From an uncultured Bacteroidaceae bacterium (lineage in GTDB: Bacteria > Bacteroidota > Bacteroidia > Bacteroidales > Bacteroidaceae): a DNA stretch of 64,000 bases. The position numbers and the translations under genes were made by a program. This document shows positions 54,186 to 62,648 of this stretch, one piece after another. Position 1 is the first letter of the stretch. Each line of letters opens with the position of its first letter. Below the pieces are notes generated by a model. That model was not told where the DNA came from. It saw only the letters and a program-made list of their open reading frames with translations, and made no database searches. The stretch is taken from assembly GCA_905235525.1 (NCBI GenBank), contig CAJOLW010000035.1, forward strand, positions 124,001 through 188,000. Direction: 5' to 3'.

Positions 54186-54210
54186 ATAAAAATCAATAGA
54201 AGAGAAAGGG

Positions 54211-54252
54211 TGAAGCCCCTCTGCATCGGCAAGGATGCGGAGGGGCTTCACT
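54211..54252. terminator. Terminator-like hairpin after the esterase gene
   Basis: GTGAAGCCCCTCTGCATC pairs with GATGC..GAGGGGCTTCAC around a short loop. No strong T-run follows. Boundaries approximate. Confidence 0.6.
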
Positions 54253-54294
54253 TGTGTAAGAAGGGGCGTGTAATATTTTTTTCTCTTTTCTCTT

Positions 54295-54324
54295 TTTGCA
54301 TTTCACTTAAAATCCGTATCTTTG
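54295..54324 (+). promoter_or_regulatory. Promoter of the DUF4494/YggS genes
   Basis: TTTG, 18 bases, TATCTTTG then CA, 33 bases before the DUF4494 ATG. Confidence 0.6.
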
Positions 54325-54357
54325 CACTCCAGTTATTAACGAATAAAGAGAAAAACG

Positions 54358-54837
54358 ATGGAAATCAATAGTTGGTTTGAATGTAAGGTGAAGATGGATG
54401 TGATGCAGGATGACGGCACCACGAAACCACAGACGTTTGTCTATCTGGTGGATGCGCTGAACTTCACCGAGGCGGAGTCGAGAATCATTGAGGAGGTGAA
54501 GCCTTATGCGCACGGCAATTTGGACGTGACGGACATCAAGCGTGTGAAGTATGCTGAAATCTTCACCAGCGACAGTGATGTGGCTGACAGGTGGTACAAG
54601 GTGCGTTGCCTCTTCATCACAATCGACGAGAAGACACAGACGGAAAAAGAGATTGCCAACAACATGCTGGTGCAGGCTGGCACCTTCCATGAGGCTGTGG
54701 AGAACTTTGACAAGGGCATGAAGGGAAGTCTGATGGACTACCGCATTGCTTCCTTGCAGGAAACTAAAATCATGGACGTGTTCCGTTTCGTGGCACGTGA
54801 CAAGAAGGAGAACGCTAAACCAGAATTTGAGGCATAA
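54358..54837 (+). CDS. DUF4494 family protein
   Basis: 159 residues: NSWFECKVKM at the start, FVYLVDALNFTEAESRI near 28 and WYKVRCLFITIDEKTQTEK near 80. This is the Bacteroidota family DUF4494, whose function I do not know. No signal peptide. Its stop directly abuts the ATG of the YggS-type gene, so the two are surely co-transcribed. Confidence 0.85.
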   Translation: MEINSWFECKVKMDVMQDDGTTKPQTFVYLVDALNFTEAESRIIEEVKPYAHGNLDVTDIKRVKYAEIFTSDSDVADRWYKVRCLFITIDEKTQTEKEIANNMLVQAGTFHEAVENFDKGMKGSLMDYRIASLQETKIMDVFRFVARDKKENAKPEFEA

Positions 54838-55533
54838 ATGATTGCAGAGAATTTGCAACGGGTGAGGGCTACCTTGAAGTCAGATGTGCGCTTGGTGGCT
54901 GTGTCGAAGTTCCATCCCGTGGAGGCACTTCTGGAGGCTTACGGGGCAGGGCAACGCATCTTTGGTGAAAACCATGTGCAGGAACTGGTGGCGAAGGAAG
55001 AGGTGCTTCCGAAGGACATAGAGTGGCATTTCATCGGACACTTGCAGACGAATAAGGTGAAGTATATCGTACCATTTGTAAGTCTCATACATTCAGTTGA
55101 TTCTGTGAAATTGTTAAAGGAAATCAATAAGCAAGCAGAGAAGGCTGAAAGGGTGGTGGATGTGCTGTTGCAACTGCATGTGGCAGCCGAGGAAACGAAG
55201 TTTGGTTTCACCCCCGATGAGTTGCTGGAGATGCTTGCGGCAGGAGAATGGAAGACCTTGCAGCATGTGCGTGTGGTGGGGCTGATGGCAATGGCGACTA
55301 ACACAGATGACGAGGGGCAGATAGCCCGTGAGTTTGACACGGTGAACCAGGTCTTTGCCACTATGAAGAAACGTTTCTTTGCTGACGAACCTGCTTTCAA
55401 GGAACGCTCGATGGGCATGAGCGGTGATTACCTCATTGCGCAGGAGCATGGCAGCACAATGGTGCGTGTTGGCACCACTATCTTCGGTGAACGCGATTAT
55501 GGAAAGAAAGACCCCTCCAACTCCCCTGTTTAG
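54838..55533 (+). CDS. YggS/PLPBP-family pyridoxal phosphate-binding protein
   Basis: 231 residues. Single TIM-barrel PLP protein involved in vitamin B6 balance. The PLP lysine is in LVAVSKFHP near residue 22; FGENHVQEL near 42, WHFIGHLQTNK near 63 and LHVAAEETKFGF near 100 are family blocks, and MGMSGDYLIA near 190 holds the phosphate-binding site. Length is typical. Confidence 0.93.
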   Translation: MIAENLQRVRATLKSDVRLVAVSKFHPVEALLEAYGAGQRIFGENHVQELVAKEEVLPKDIEWHFIGHLQTNKVKYIVPFVSLIHSVDSVKLLKEINKQAEKAERVVDVLLQLHVAAEETKFGFTPDELLEMLAAGEWKTLQHVRVVGLMAMATNTDDEGQIAREFDTVNQVFATMKKRFFADEPAFKERSMGMSGDYLIAQEHGSTMVRVGTTIFGERDYGKKDPSNSPV

Positions 55534-55597
55534 GGGAGAACTGTTAAGGTAGGGTTAAGGTTGAGAGTTGAGGGGGCATGGTGCGCGACTCGCCGAA

Positions 55598-55636
55598 TGG
55601 CAAATGGTAAATGGTAAATGACTAAATTGTAAATGA
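55598..55636 (+). repeat. 7-bp AT-rich repeat upstream of the Crp-type gene
   Basis: AAATGGT units (two, then AAATGAC) followed by TAAATTGTAAATG. Same style as the insert at 31676-31784. It lies directly before the start codon of the regulator. Confidence 0.4.
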
Positions 55637-55640
55637 TATT

Positions 55641-56246
55641 GTGAATCTGAATGACCGACGCCGCGATGTGGCAAGGGAAATTTGCCGCATCTATGATGTG
55701 AAACTGAGTGTGGAGGCATTGCATGCCTTCGCCAATATCCTTGTGCCCATGAAAGTGCTGCGTGGTCATAAATTGGTCAGTGAGGGTCAGGTATGCAACC
55801 ACATGTTCTATGTGGATAGGGGCATGGTGTTGCAGTACTATACGAAGAATAAGGCGACCGTGACCGAGCACATCAGTCATGAGGGGGACATGGTGGTCTG
55901 CATCGAGAGTTTCTTCCTGCGTGAACCTTCCAAAATTGTGGCGTCGATGATAGAACCAGGTGTGGTCTATGGCATTCCGCATGATGAGATGGAGGCCATT
56001 GCTAGCCATTCCTTCGAACTTTGCAAACTCATCTTCAAGTTCTACCAACGTGCGCTCATCATCTCGCAGCGCAAAGCCGACGTGCTCCGTTTCGAGACTG
56101 CCAAGGAACGCTATATCCGTACTCTTCGTGAGAATCCTGAAATCATCCGTCGTGCTCCCCTCCACAACGTCGCTTCCTTCCTCCAGATGACTCCCGAAAC
56201 CTTGAGCCGAGTACGGGCACAGGTGACTGAAGAGGGAATAAAATAA
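55641..56246 (+). CDS. Crp/Fnr-family transcription regulator
   Basis: 201 residues. Cyclic-nucleotide-like sensor domain (VLRGHKLVSEGQVCNHMFYV near 38, EHISHEGDMVVCIESFF near 75) and a C-terminal helix-turn-helix (NVASFLQMTPETLSRVRA). It starts with GTG; no ATG fits the frame. No Cys cluster for iron-sulfur is seen. It does not sit in an obvious target operon. The broken regulator at 16.9-17.6 kb belongs to the same superfamily but is not a close copy. Confidence 0.85.
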   Translation: MNLNDRRRDVAREICRIYDVKLSVEALHAFANILVPMKVLRGHKLVSEGQVCNHMFYVDRGMVLQYYTKNKATVTEHISHEGDMVVCIESFFLREPSKIVASMIEPGVVYGIPHDEMEAIASHSFELCKLIFKFYQRALIISQRKADVLRFETAKERYIRTLRENPEIIRRAPLHNVASFLQMTPETLSRVRAQVTEEGIK

Positions 56247-56301
56247 AGATGAAAGATTGAAGTTGAGATTGTCGATGCCAACTTCAATCTTTCATCTTTT
56301 T
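56246..56301. terminator. Bidirectional terminator
   Basis: A stem of about 20 bp (AAAGATGAAAGATTGAAG... with its complement) and T-runs on both sides, between the convergent Crp-type gene and the dehydrogenase. Confidence 0.8.
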
Positions 56302-56313
56302 GTCTTTATTTTT

Positions 56314-57267
56314 TTAGTTCACCTGATTGACAGGCTCTCCATCCAAGTAGGCTCGTACATTCTCTGTACAGATGTTGATGAGCCGTTGTCTCGCCTCGCG
56401 TGTTGCCCAAGCAATGTGGGGAGTGAGATAACAGTTTTTGGCGGAGAGGAGCGGATTGTCGGATGCGGGTGGCTCGGTGGTGATGACATCGGATCCGTAG
56501 GCGGCGAGTTGGTTGCTGTTGAGGGCTTCTGCCACGGCGGCATCATCGACGAGGGGACCTCTGCCTGTGTTGATGAGGATAGCGGAGGGCTTCATCATGG
56601 CGAGCCGATCGGCGTTGACGAGGTGGAAGGTGTCGTCAGAGAGGGGACAGTGGAGTGAAATGATGTCGCACTGTTCGAAGAGGGTGTCAAGATCAACTTT
56701 TTTGATGCCGTAGGGGAGGTCGTCTTCGTCTTTGGATGTGTATGCCATCACTTGAAGTCCGAATGCGGTGGCAATGCGTGCGGTTGCCATGCCTGTGTTG
56801 CCGAGTCCGACAATGCCCATCTTCTTGCCGTTGAGTTCGATGAGGTCGTGGTCAAGGTAACAGAAGTCGGGCGAGTTGCTCCATCTGCCAGAGCGGTTTT
56901 CGATGGCATAGTAATCGACGTGGCTGACGATGTTGAGCAGATGGCAGAAGACCATCTGTGCCACGCTTTCAGTGGAGTAGGCAGGGATGTTGGTCACCAC
57001 GATATTTTGGCGGCTTGCCACTTCGAGGTCCACCACGTTGTAGCCCGTGGCGAGTACGCCGATGTATTGCAGGCGTGGCAGCATGTTGAGCACGGAGGCA
57101 TCAAGAACCGCCTTGTTGGTGAGCACCATTTCGGCACCTTTGCAGCGTTCTATCACTTCTTCGGGGGCTGTACGTTCGTATGTCTCCACTTCAGCCAGTT
57201 CTGTCAATCCGTCCCAAGAGAGTTCGCCTTGGTCCACGGTGTATGCGTCAAGTATAACTATTTTCAT
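56314..57267 (-). CDS. D-2-hydroxyacid dehydrogenase (glycerate dehydrogenase-like)
   Basis: 317 residues. NAD-dependent: GIVGLGNTGMATARIATAFG near 148 (nucleotide fold), the substrate-side LATGYNVVDL near 73, INTGRGPLVDDAAVAEAL near 232 with the catalytic Arg, and the His in TPHIAWATREAR near 282. It most resembles hydroxypyruvate/glycerate dehydrogenases (HprA). Likely cytosolic reduction of hydroxypyruvate or similar acids. Confidence 0.9.
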   Translation of the reverse strand: MKIVILDAYTVDQGELSWDGLTELAEVETYERTAPEEVIERCKGAEMVLTNKAVLDASVLNMLPRLQYIGVLATGYNVVDLEVASRQNIVVTNIPAYSTESVAQMVFCHLLNIVSHVDYYAIENRSGRWSNSPDFCYLDHDLIELNGKKMGIVGLGNTGMATARIATAFGLQVMAYTSKDEDDLPYGIKKVDLDTLFEQCDIISLHCPLSDDTFHLVNADRLAMMKPSAILINTGRGPLVDDAAVAEALNSNQLAAYGSDVITTEPPASDNPLLSAKNCYLTPHIAWATREARQRLINICTENVRAYLDGEPVNQVN

Positions 57268-57320
57268 TTTTATGTATTGTCAGTATTCAATATGCAAAGG
57301 TGGTCATTTTTTTTGAGAAA

Positions 57321-58327
57321 TCAGTGCTTTTTATGCTTTTTTTGACCGTCTGGGTCGTATCTGAGTCTTCGGAACATGTAGAGAGCCCATTCTTGCCATA
57401 CAAATAATGTCCAGAAAGGGTGGAGGGGCATGCGACCTGGTTTAAGTTTGGTACGAAGAGGTAGGTGGGTTGTATCAATGCTGTTCCAGGCATGGTTTAG
57501 TTTCAGGAGGGCTTCTTCCTGTTGTGCGGGGGTGAAACGTTTCTTGTTTCGATGGTAGAACCAGAAACAGTCCAGCAGGTTGTTCCAGCGTTGTCCTTCA
57601 TAGAAGGCTATGACATCGTCGCAGATATTCCATGCAATCATTTGTTGATGCAGGTTTTCGTTGGCGGCTAACAGGTCAAAGCGTTTTGTGGAAACCTTGT
57701 GTGTACATGATTTCTCGTTTTGGAAATAATAGTACTTCCCTGGGCAACAGCGTACTTCGTGTGAGTGCAGGTAGTGTGCTATTATCGTGTTTTCGTCACT
57801 GTAGGTGCGGCAGGTCTCGTCGAAGGGAAACTGCTGATGGTGCGAGCCACATTCCATCCGTGGATGTCCCATGAGAGTGATTTGACGAAAGCGTCGTACC
57901 CCTTCATGCATTGGAAGGGTGGTGTGCGATAACCATGCTCATGGCCATCAGGATAAATGTAACGTACATCTAAAAGTACGCAGTCTGTGTTGGGGTGTTG
58001 GTTGAATGTTTCCACGGCATGCTGTAGCGTGTCTGGCGCCAGATAGTCGTCACTGTCAAGGAGGGTTGCGTAAGGTGCTTTGATTAGTGGAATTCCCTGA
58101 TTGCGTGCATAGGATAGTCCATGATTCTCGGGCAAGGTGATGAGTTCTATGCAATGAGGGTGCTCTTGTTTGTATTGGTGCAAGATTTGTGGCGATGCGT
58201 CAGTTGAAGCATCGTCAATGCAGATGATTTGTACGTCGGAAAGTGTCTGGCTAAGGAGTGAGTCAAGACACCGTTTAAGTGTGTCGGCTGCATTATATAC
58301 GGCTACGAGTACACTAACTTCTGGCAT
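57321..58327 (-). pseudogene. Glycosyltransferase family 2, frameshifted
   Basis: The N-terminal part is a clear GT2 domain: VSVLVAVYNAADTLKRCLDS, IICIDDASTDAS and ATLLDSDDYLAPDTL (DxD-like). The frame breaks at about 57845: WDIHGWNVART should run on into QQFPFDETCRTYSDENTIIA, which is in another frame and continues normally to the end. Loss of one or two bases explains it. The tail after residue 250 is variable. In the intact state it would add a sugar in surface glycan synthesis, as its neighbours do. Confidence 0.8.
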
Positions 58328-59798
58328 GATATTTTTGTTTTATGAGGTTCCGTATGTTGATTCGTTGGTCTATTTTGCGATAAACAAACAGGGTGGTTGC
58401 GATAGTGATGATTGCCATGACAGAATAGGCGATAAGGCTGGACGGAATGAATGAGGCTGCCATGCCAGCCAGTAGTGCGAGGGTGAGAATGCTGCCTAAG
58501 CGGTAATAACTGGCAGAATAAGTGATGCCATAACGCCAGAGGTTGCAGAGGATGCTGACGAGGATGTCAAGGACAGCACCAATCATCAGGGCTATGCCGA
58601 TGCCATCGAGCCCGTCCAGTATGTAGCCTACGGTGACAAGTGCAACGGTCTTGATGTTGGTCCAGATGCCTTCCATTAGGAAATAGTAGGTGTTGTCGCC
58701 CCGTGCAATACAGATGTAGTCAAGGGGAAAGCAGACAGCACGTGAGATAAGGCTTACGCTCATGGCTCGTAAGAGAAACGTGATGGAGTTGAATTCGCTG
58801 GTCAGTATGATGCGGATGATAAGTGGAGCGAAGGTGATGAGCAAGAGAGCCAAGGGAATGGTAAGCAGCAGTACGATTTCTCCCTGTTGACATATCAGTC
58901 GTTGTGTTTGGGTACGATCGTGGATGATGGATGCAAGATGTGGAAAGAAGTCTGTACCCATGGCGGTGAAAATGAATGCGGCACACTGGACTGTGATGGT
59001 ATTGGCGGCTTGGTAGAGACCCACGGCTTCTTCCGAGCCGTAACGACTGATGATAGTATTGATGAGATAGACAGACAGGGCACCGAGCAATCCGCCAATC
59101 ATAAGGATTCCTCCGAGTGAAAGCATGTCACGGCCTTTATTGAGAGTGGTTCGCCATGATTGTGGTACAGGCTGTATGTGGAGTTTCTGTGTGAAATAGC
59201 GGTTGATTCCCCATGACAGGATGGCTATAGCCGCCACGCTGGGCGCGATGCCCTCGATACCCCATAGGAGAAAGAATGGTACGGCAATGACCAATCCGAT
59301 TAAGGGAGGAACGATGTTGCAGATGGCTAAAGAATGGAGAGCGCGGTAGGCTTGCAGAATGGTTGCTTCGGCTGCGCCTTGCATGAGGAATAGAATAGCA
59401 GTTGCAAGGATGACAAACCAATGCCAATGATGAGGGGTTTCGAAGGTGATGATGCTGAGCCATCGCGAACATGCTATTGTGCTGCACATTGCCATGAGTG
59501 AGAGCACCAATATGAGGCGACGGAAACATTTTACGTGGCTGCTGCGTTCGTACTCGTCTGTAGCAGAAGAAATGACCTTGACGGCAGAGGTGTTCAGCCC
59601 GAAGGTGAAGAGCATCTGGATGGGAGTAATGGTAGATATCTGATGCGAAGAGAATCCCATACCGTGTGCACCCAAGATGGATGCCACCAGTTTGCCTCTG
59701 ACAATATTAATGACCATTGTCACCATTTGTGTGCCTCCGAAGATGGCAGTGCCCTTCACGATGCGGCGGAACGAGGACTGTGTTTTGTTCTCAGACAT
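58314..59798 (-). CDS. Polysaccharide flippase (Wzx/MATE-like)
   Basis: About 494 residues with 12 or more hydrophobic helices, of the polysaccharide transport/O-antigen translocase kind (FGGTQMVTMVINIVRGKLVA at the start). It would flip lipid-linked oligosaccharide to the periplasm. I use the ATG at 59798; a TTG two codons earlier is possible. Its end overlaps the GT2 gene start by 14 bases, and the fucosyltransferase-like gene precedes it by 12 bases, so the three form one operon. Confidence 0.87.
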   Translation of the reverse strand: MSENKTQSSFRRIVKGTAIFGGTQMVTMVINIVRGKLVASILGAHGMGFSSHQISTITPIQMLFTFGLNTSAVKVISSATDEYERSSHVKCFRRLILVLSLMAMCSTIACSRWLSIITFETPHHWHWFVILATAILFLMQGAAEATILQAYRALHSLAICNIVPPLIGLVIAVPFFLLWGIEGIAPSVAAIAILSWGINRYFTQKLHIQPVPQSWRTTLNKGRDMLSLGGILMIGGLLGALSVYLINTIISRYGSEEAVGLYQAANTITVQCAAFIFTAMGTDFFPHLASIIHDRTQTQRLICQQGEIVLLLTIPLALLLITFAPLIIRIILTSEFNSITFLLRAMSVSLISRAVCFPLDYICIARGDNTYYFLMEGIWTNIKTVALVTVGYILDGLDGIGIALMIGAVLDILVSILCNLWRYGITYSASYYRLGSILTLALLAGMAASFIPSSLIAYSVMAIITIATTLFVYRKIDQRINIRNLIKQKYHARS

Positions 59799-59810
59799 AG
59801 GCAAGCGGGC

Positions 59811-60893
59811 TTATAGGGTGAACGTGATGGGGCGAAAGGTGTTTCCGCCCACCTGTGAGGCTATATAAGGGAAACCTGAACAATGCATTCCGGGACCCGT
59901 CAACCGATAGACGGTTTGGGCATGGGAAATCATAAAGAAGTCGAGCAGGGTCTTTTCGTAGGTTTCAAACACGGTTTCCTGACTCTTGTCATCTGCCTTT
60001 ACGTCAAGATGCAGTATTTGTCCAGGAATCGTGTAGGTGTAAGGTAACTGACTGGCTCGTTGAAGAAAGGTGGTGCTGTCGGAATTGACGAGTATAGTGG
60101 CATGTGGGTGTGCTTGACGGATGGTCTCAATCTGATGAAGGCAAGCCTCAATGAGTTGTTGCTGCTGGTTGAGTGGCAGAACGGCAGTAGGCATGGTGTC
60201 GGTGAAGTCACCCAAGATGCCCAGAAAACGTGCTGATACACTGACGTAGGGTTGACCGATGAGGTCTAACTGATGATCAATGGCTGCCTGAAGTCGTTCT
60301 GAAGGTTTGAACAGTTCGTGGAAGGATTTGCCAAACTCATTGCTACAAGCAAACGCAGCATTGGTGTAAACATGAATTTGTGTGCCTTTGGCTTTTTGGA
60401 AGGCGTGTTGAAGATATTGTTTCTGTCGTCGTTGTTGCCAAAGGCTTTCACTTCCTATCTCCAAGCATACAGGCAGAGTTTGGGGCTGTGTGTAGCATAG
60501 GTGGGAGGGTGATATGCGCCAGTCGTAGGTGTTGGGTACCAGAAATGACTCCAACGGGAAAGGATGGGTGAAATGAATGCGAAATGGGATGTGCATCTCC
60601 TGACAGAGTTGATAAGTGGATACAATGCCTTTCAATCTATCTGCAAGCCCGCCACTCTCAGTCCACCCATTGTGTATGGATACCACTGTTTTACCTACAT
60701 TGTCTGTGCTTTTCTCGGTTGCAAAGTGCGACATGACAGTGGGGTAGTGTGGTGCCACTTGCTGTTTTAGGGCACGGGTCAATTGTTGACTGAACACATA
60801 CCAATTATAATATTGGTTGGGGTACAGCCTTCTTGTCACCCTGCGAGTGATTCCCTGATGTATTCTTTTCGGTAACGAAGTCATGTCGTACAT
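59811..60893 (-). CDS. Putative fucosyltransferase-like polysaccharide protein
   Basis: 360 residues, no signal peptide. GGLADRLKGIVSTYQLCQEM near residue 80 recalls the start of GT11/GT23/NodZ-type fucosyltransferases (G-G-x-x-D-R), YVSVSARFLG near 215 may replace their VHxRRGD strand, and SHAQTVYRLTGPGMHCSGF near the end resembles the final GT-B block. Family placement is tentative. It is the first gene of a three-gene surface glycan operon. Confidence 0.55.
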   Translation of the reverse strand: MYDMTSLPKRIHQGITRRVTRRLYPNQYYNWYVFSQQLTRALKQQVAPHYPTVMSHFATEKSTDNVGKTVVSIHNGWTESGGLADRLKGIVSTYQLCQEMHIPFRIHFTHPFPLESFLVPNTYDWRISPSHLCYTQPQTLPVCLEIGSESLWQQRRQKQYLQHAFQKAKGTQIHVYTNAAFACSNEFGKSFHELFKPSERLQAAIDHQLDLIGQPYVSVSARFLGILGDFTDTMPTAVLPLNQQQQLIEACLHQIETIRQAHPHATILVNSDSTTFLQRASQLPYTYTIPGQILHLDVKADDKSQETVFETYEKTLLDFFMISHAQTVYRLTGPGMHCSGFPYIASQVGGNTFRPITFTL

Positions 60894-60948
60894 ATATATT
60901 CAATAACGTACGTGGAGTATTCTTTATTGTATGTCATATAAACAAAAG

Positions 60949-60982
60949 AAAGGAGGCTTCATTAGATTCTGAAACCTCCTTT
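60949..60982 (-). terminator. Terminator of rpmE2
   Basis: AAAGGAGG/CCTCCTTT stem with an inner TTCA/TGAA; on the minus strand CTTTTGTTT follows. Confidence 0.7.
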
Positions 60983-61031
60983 GCCGAATTTTGTATCTCT
61001 ATGGAATCTCGGGGATGTTCCCTCGGGATTT

Positions 61032-61286
61032 TTATTTCTTTTTCATCACAGCCCAACGGTTCATGAACTTATCAACACGACCTGCAGTGTCGACGAGTTT
61101 AGCCTTACCCGTGTAGAATGGGTGAGATGTAGAAGAAATTTCAATCTTGATTACTGGATACTCCTGACCTTCGAACACTTCTGTTTCGTTGCTCTTGGCA
61201 GTGGAGCGTGACAGGAACATATCGCCGTTTGACATGTCCTTGAAGATGACTGGGCGATAGTTGTCTGGGTGAATACCTTGTTTCAT
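61032..61286 (-). CDS. rpmE2: 50S ribosomal protein L31, zinc-independent type B
   Basis: 84 residues: [20 protein letters not shown] at the start, STAKS in the middle and [20 protein letters not shown] at the end. It lacks the CxxC pairs of zinc-binding L31, so it is the C- form. In many bacteria that form replaces the other under zinc shortage; here it may be the only copy. Confidence 0.95.
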   Translation of the reverse strand: MKQGIHPDNYRPVIFKDMSNGDMFLSRSTAKSNETEVFEGQEYPVIKIEISSTSHPFYTGKAKLVDTAGRVDKFMNRWAVMKKK

Positions 61287-61375
61287 TTTAGTTCTTTTGT
61301 TTTATACAGTCAATATACTACTGCTGGTGTAACAAATTGTATGTTCTCGATTGCTTTCCGCTTGGAAAAGCGCTG

Positions 61376-61406
61376 CAAAGGTACGACTTTTTATCAAACG
61401 GACAAA
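61376..61406 (-). promoter_or_regulatory. Promoter of rpmE2
   Basis: On the minus strand TTTG, exactly 19 bases, TACCTTTG then CA; a perfect consensus match about 90 bases before the ATG. Confidence 0.7.
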
Positions 61407-61464
61407 ACAAAACGAGGTGTTTTTTTCGTTTTTAATGAAAAAGCACATTCTTAAACGAAAAAAA

Positions 61465-61508
61465 CTCCTAATTCCTAACTCCTAACTCCTAACTTTTTAC
61501 TACCTTTG
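61465..61508 (+). promoter_or_regulatory. fba -7 box preceded by a 7-bp tandem repeat
   Basis: TACCTTTG (61501-61508) then CA is a full -7 match. Four 7-base units (CTCCTAA, TTCCTAA, CTCCTAA, CTCCTAA; 61465-61492) cover the place where the -33 TTTG should be, so no proper -33 is present. The leader to the ATG is 55 bases. Confidence 0.5.
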
Positions 61509-61563
61509 CACCGTTTTTAGAGACAATCATCAATTTATTTTTAACTTATAAATACAGAAAGTT

Positions 61564-62562
61564 ATGATAAGCTACAAAGAACTTGGTCTCGTGAATACCC
61601 GCGAGATGTTCAAGAGAGCAGTTGCTGGCGGTTATGCCATTCCTGCTTTCAACTTCAACACAATGGAGCAGATGCAGGCTATCGTGATGGCTGCAGTTGA
61701 GACAAAGTCTCCAGTGATCATGCAGGTGTCAAAGGGCGCACGCAACTACGCAAACGGCACAATCCTCCGCAACCTGGCTAAGGGTGCTGTGGAGTATGCT
61801 AAGGAACTCGGCTGCGAGCATCCTGAAATCGTTCTCCACCTCGACCACGGAGATAGTTTCGAACTCTGCAAGGACTGCATCGACAATGGTTTCTCTTCTG
61901 TCATGATTGACGGTTCTTCACTTCCTTACGAGGAGAACATTGCCCTCGCTAAGAAGGTGGTTGACTATGCTCACCAGTTCGACGTAACAGTTGAGGCTGA
62001 GTTGGGTGTGCTCGCTGGTGTTGAGGATGAAGTTCAGTCTGCTGAATCTCACTACACTAAGCCAGAAGAGGTGATTGACTTTGCTACCCGTACAGGTTGC
62101 GACTCTCTCGCTATCTCTATCGGTACTTCTCACGGTGCTCACAAGTTCACTCCTGAGCAGTGCACACTCGTGAATGGTGTTCTTGTGCCACCACCATTGG
62201 CATTCGACATCCTCGCTGAGATCGAGAAGAAACTTCCTGGCTTCCCAATCGTGCTCCACGGTTCTTCTTCTGTTCCTATGGAAGAGGTTGAGACTATCAA
62301 CAAGTACGGTGGTAAACTCGATGCTGCTATCGGTATTCCTGAAGAGCAACTCCGCAAGGCTTCTAAGTCTGCTGTTTGCAAGATCAACATCGACTCTGAC
62401 TCTCGTCTCGCCATGACTGCAGCAGTGCGCAAGCATCTCGCTGAGCATCCTGGTGACTTTGACCCACGTCAGTATCTGAAGCCTGCTCGTGAGAACATGA
62501 AGAAGATGTACATCCACAAGATTGTGAATGTGCTGGGTTCTGACGGCAAACTCGCTCAGTAA
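61564..62562 (+). CDS. fba: Class II fructose-bisphosphate aldolase
   Basis: Splits fructose-1,6-bisphosphate to glyceraldehyde-3-phosphate and dihydroxyacetone phosphate; zinc-dependent, cytosolic. 332 residues. YAIPAFNFNTMEQMQAI near 23, the metal-binding LHLDHGDSFE near 95 with catalytic Asp/His, GTSHGAHKF near 190 and VLHGSSSVPMEE near 230. It uses strongly biased codons (for example many CTC and CGT), as expected for a highly expressed gene. Partner of pfkA in this window. Confidence 0.94.
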   Translation: MISYKELGLVNTREMFKRAVAGGYAIPAFNFNTMEQMQAIVMAAVETKSPVIMQVSKGARNYANGTILRNLAKGAVEYAKELGCEHPEIVLHLDHGDSFELCKDCIDNGFSSVMIDGSSLPYEENIALAKKVVDYAHQFDVTVEAELGVLAGVEDEVQSAESHYTKPEEVIDFATRTGCDSLAISIGTSHGAHKFTPEQCTLVNGVLVPPPLAFDILAEIEKKLPGFPIVLHGSSSVPMEEVETINKYGGKLDAAIGIPEEQLRKASKSAVCKINIDSDSRLAMTAAVRKHLAEHPGDFDPRQYLKPARENMKKMYIHKIVNVLGSDGKLAQ

Positions 62563-62593
62563 TTAGATGACGGTTTAATTAACATAACCAATC

Positions 62594-62636
62594 GGCGCAA
62601 CGATAGGCTTCGGTCTATGGTTGCGCCCTTTTCTTT
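62594..62636 (+). terminator. Terminator of fba
   Basis: GGCGCAAC, inner ATAG/CTAT, GTTGCGCC, then CTTTTCTTT. Confidence 0.8.
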
Positions 62637-62648
62637 CCCCAAACATCC

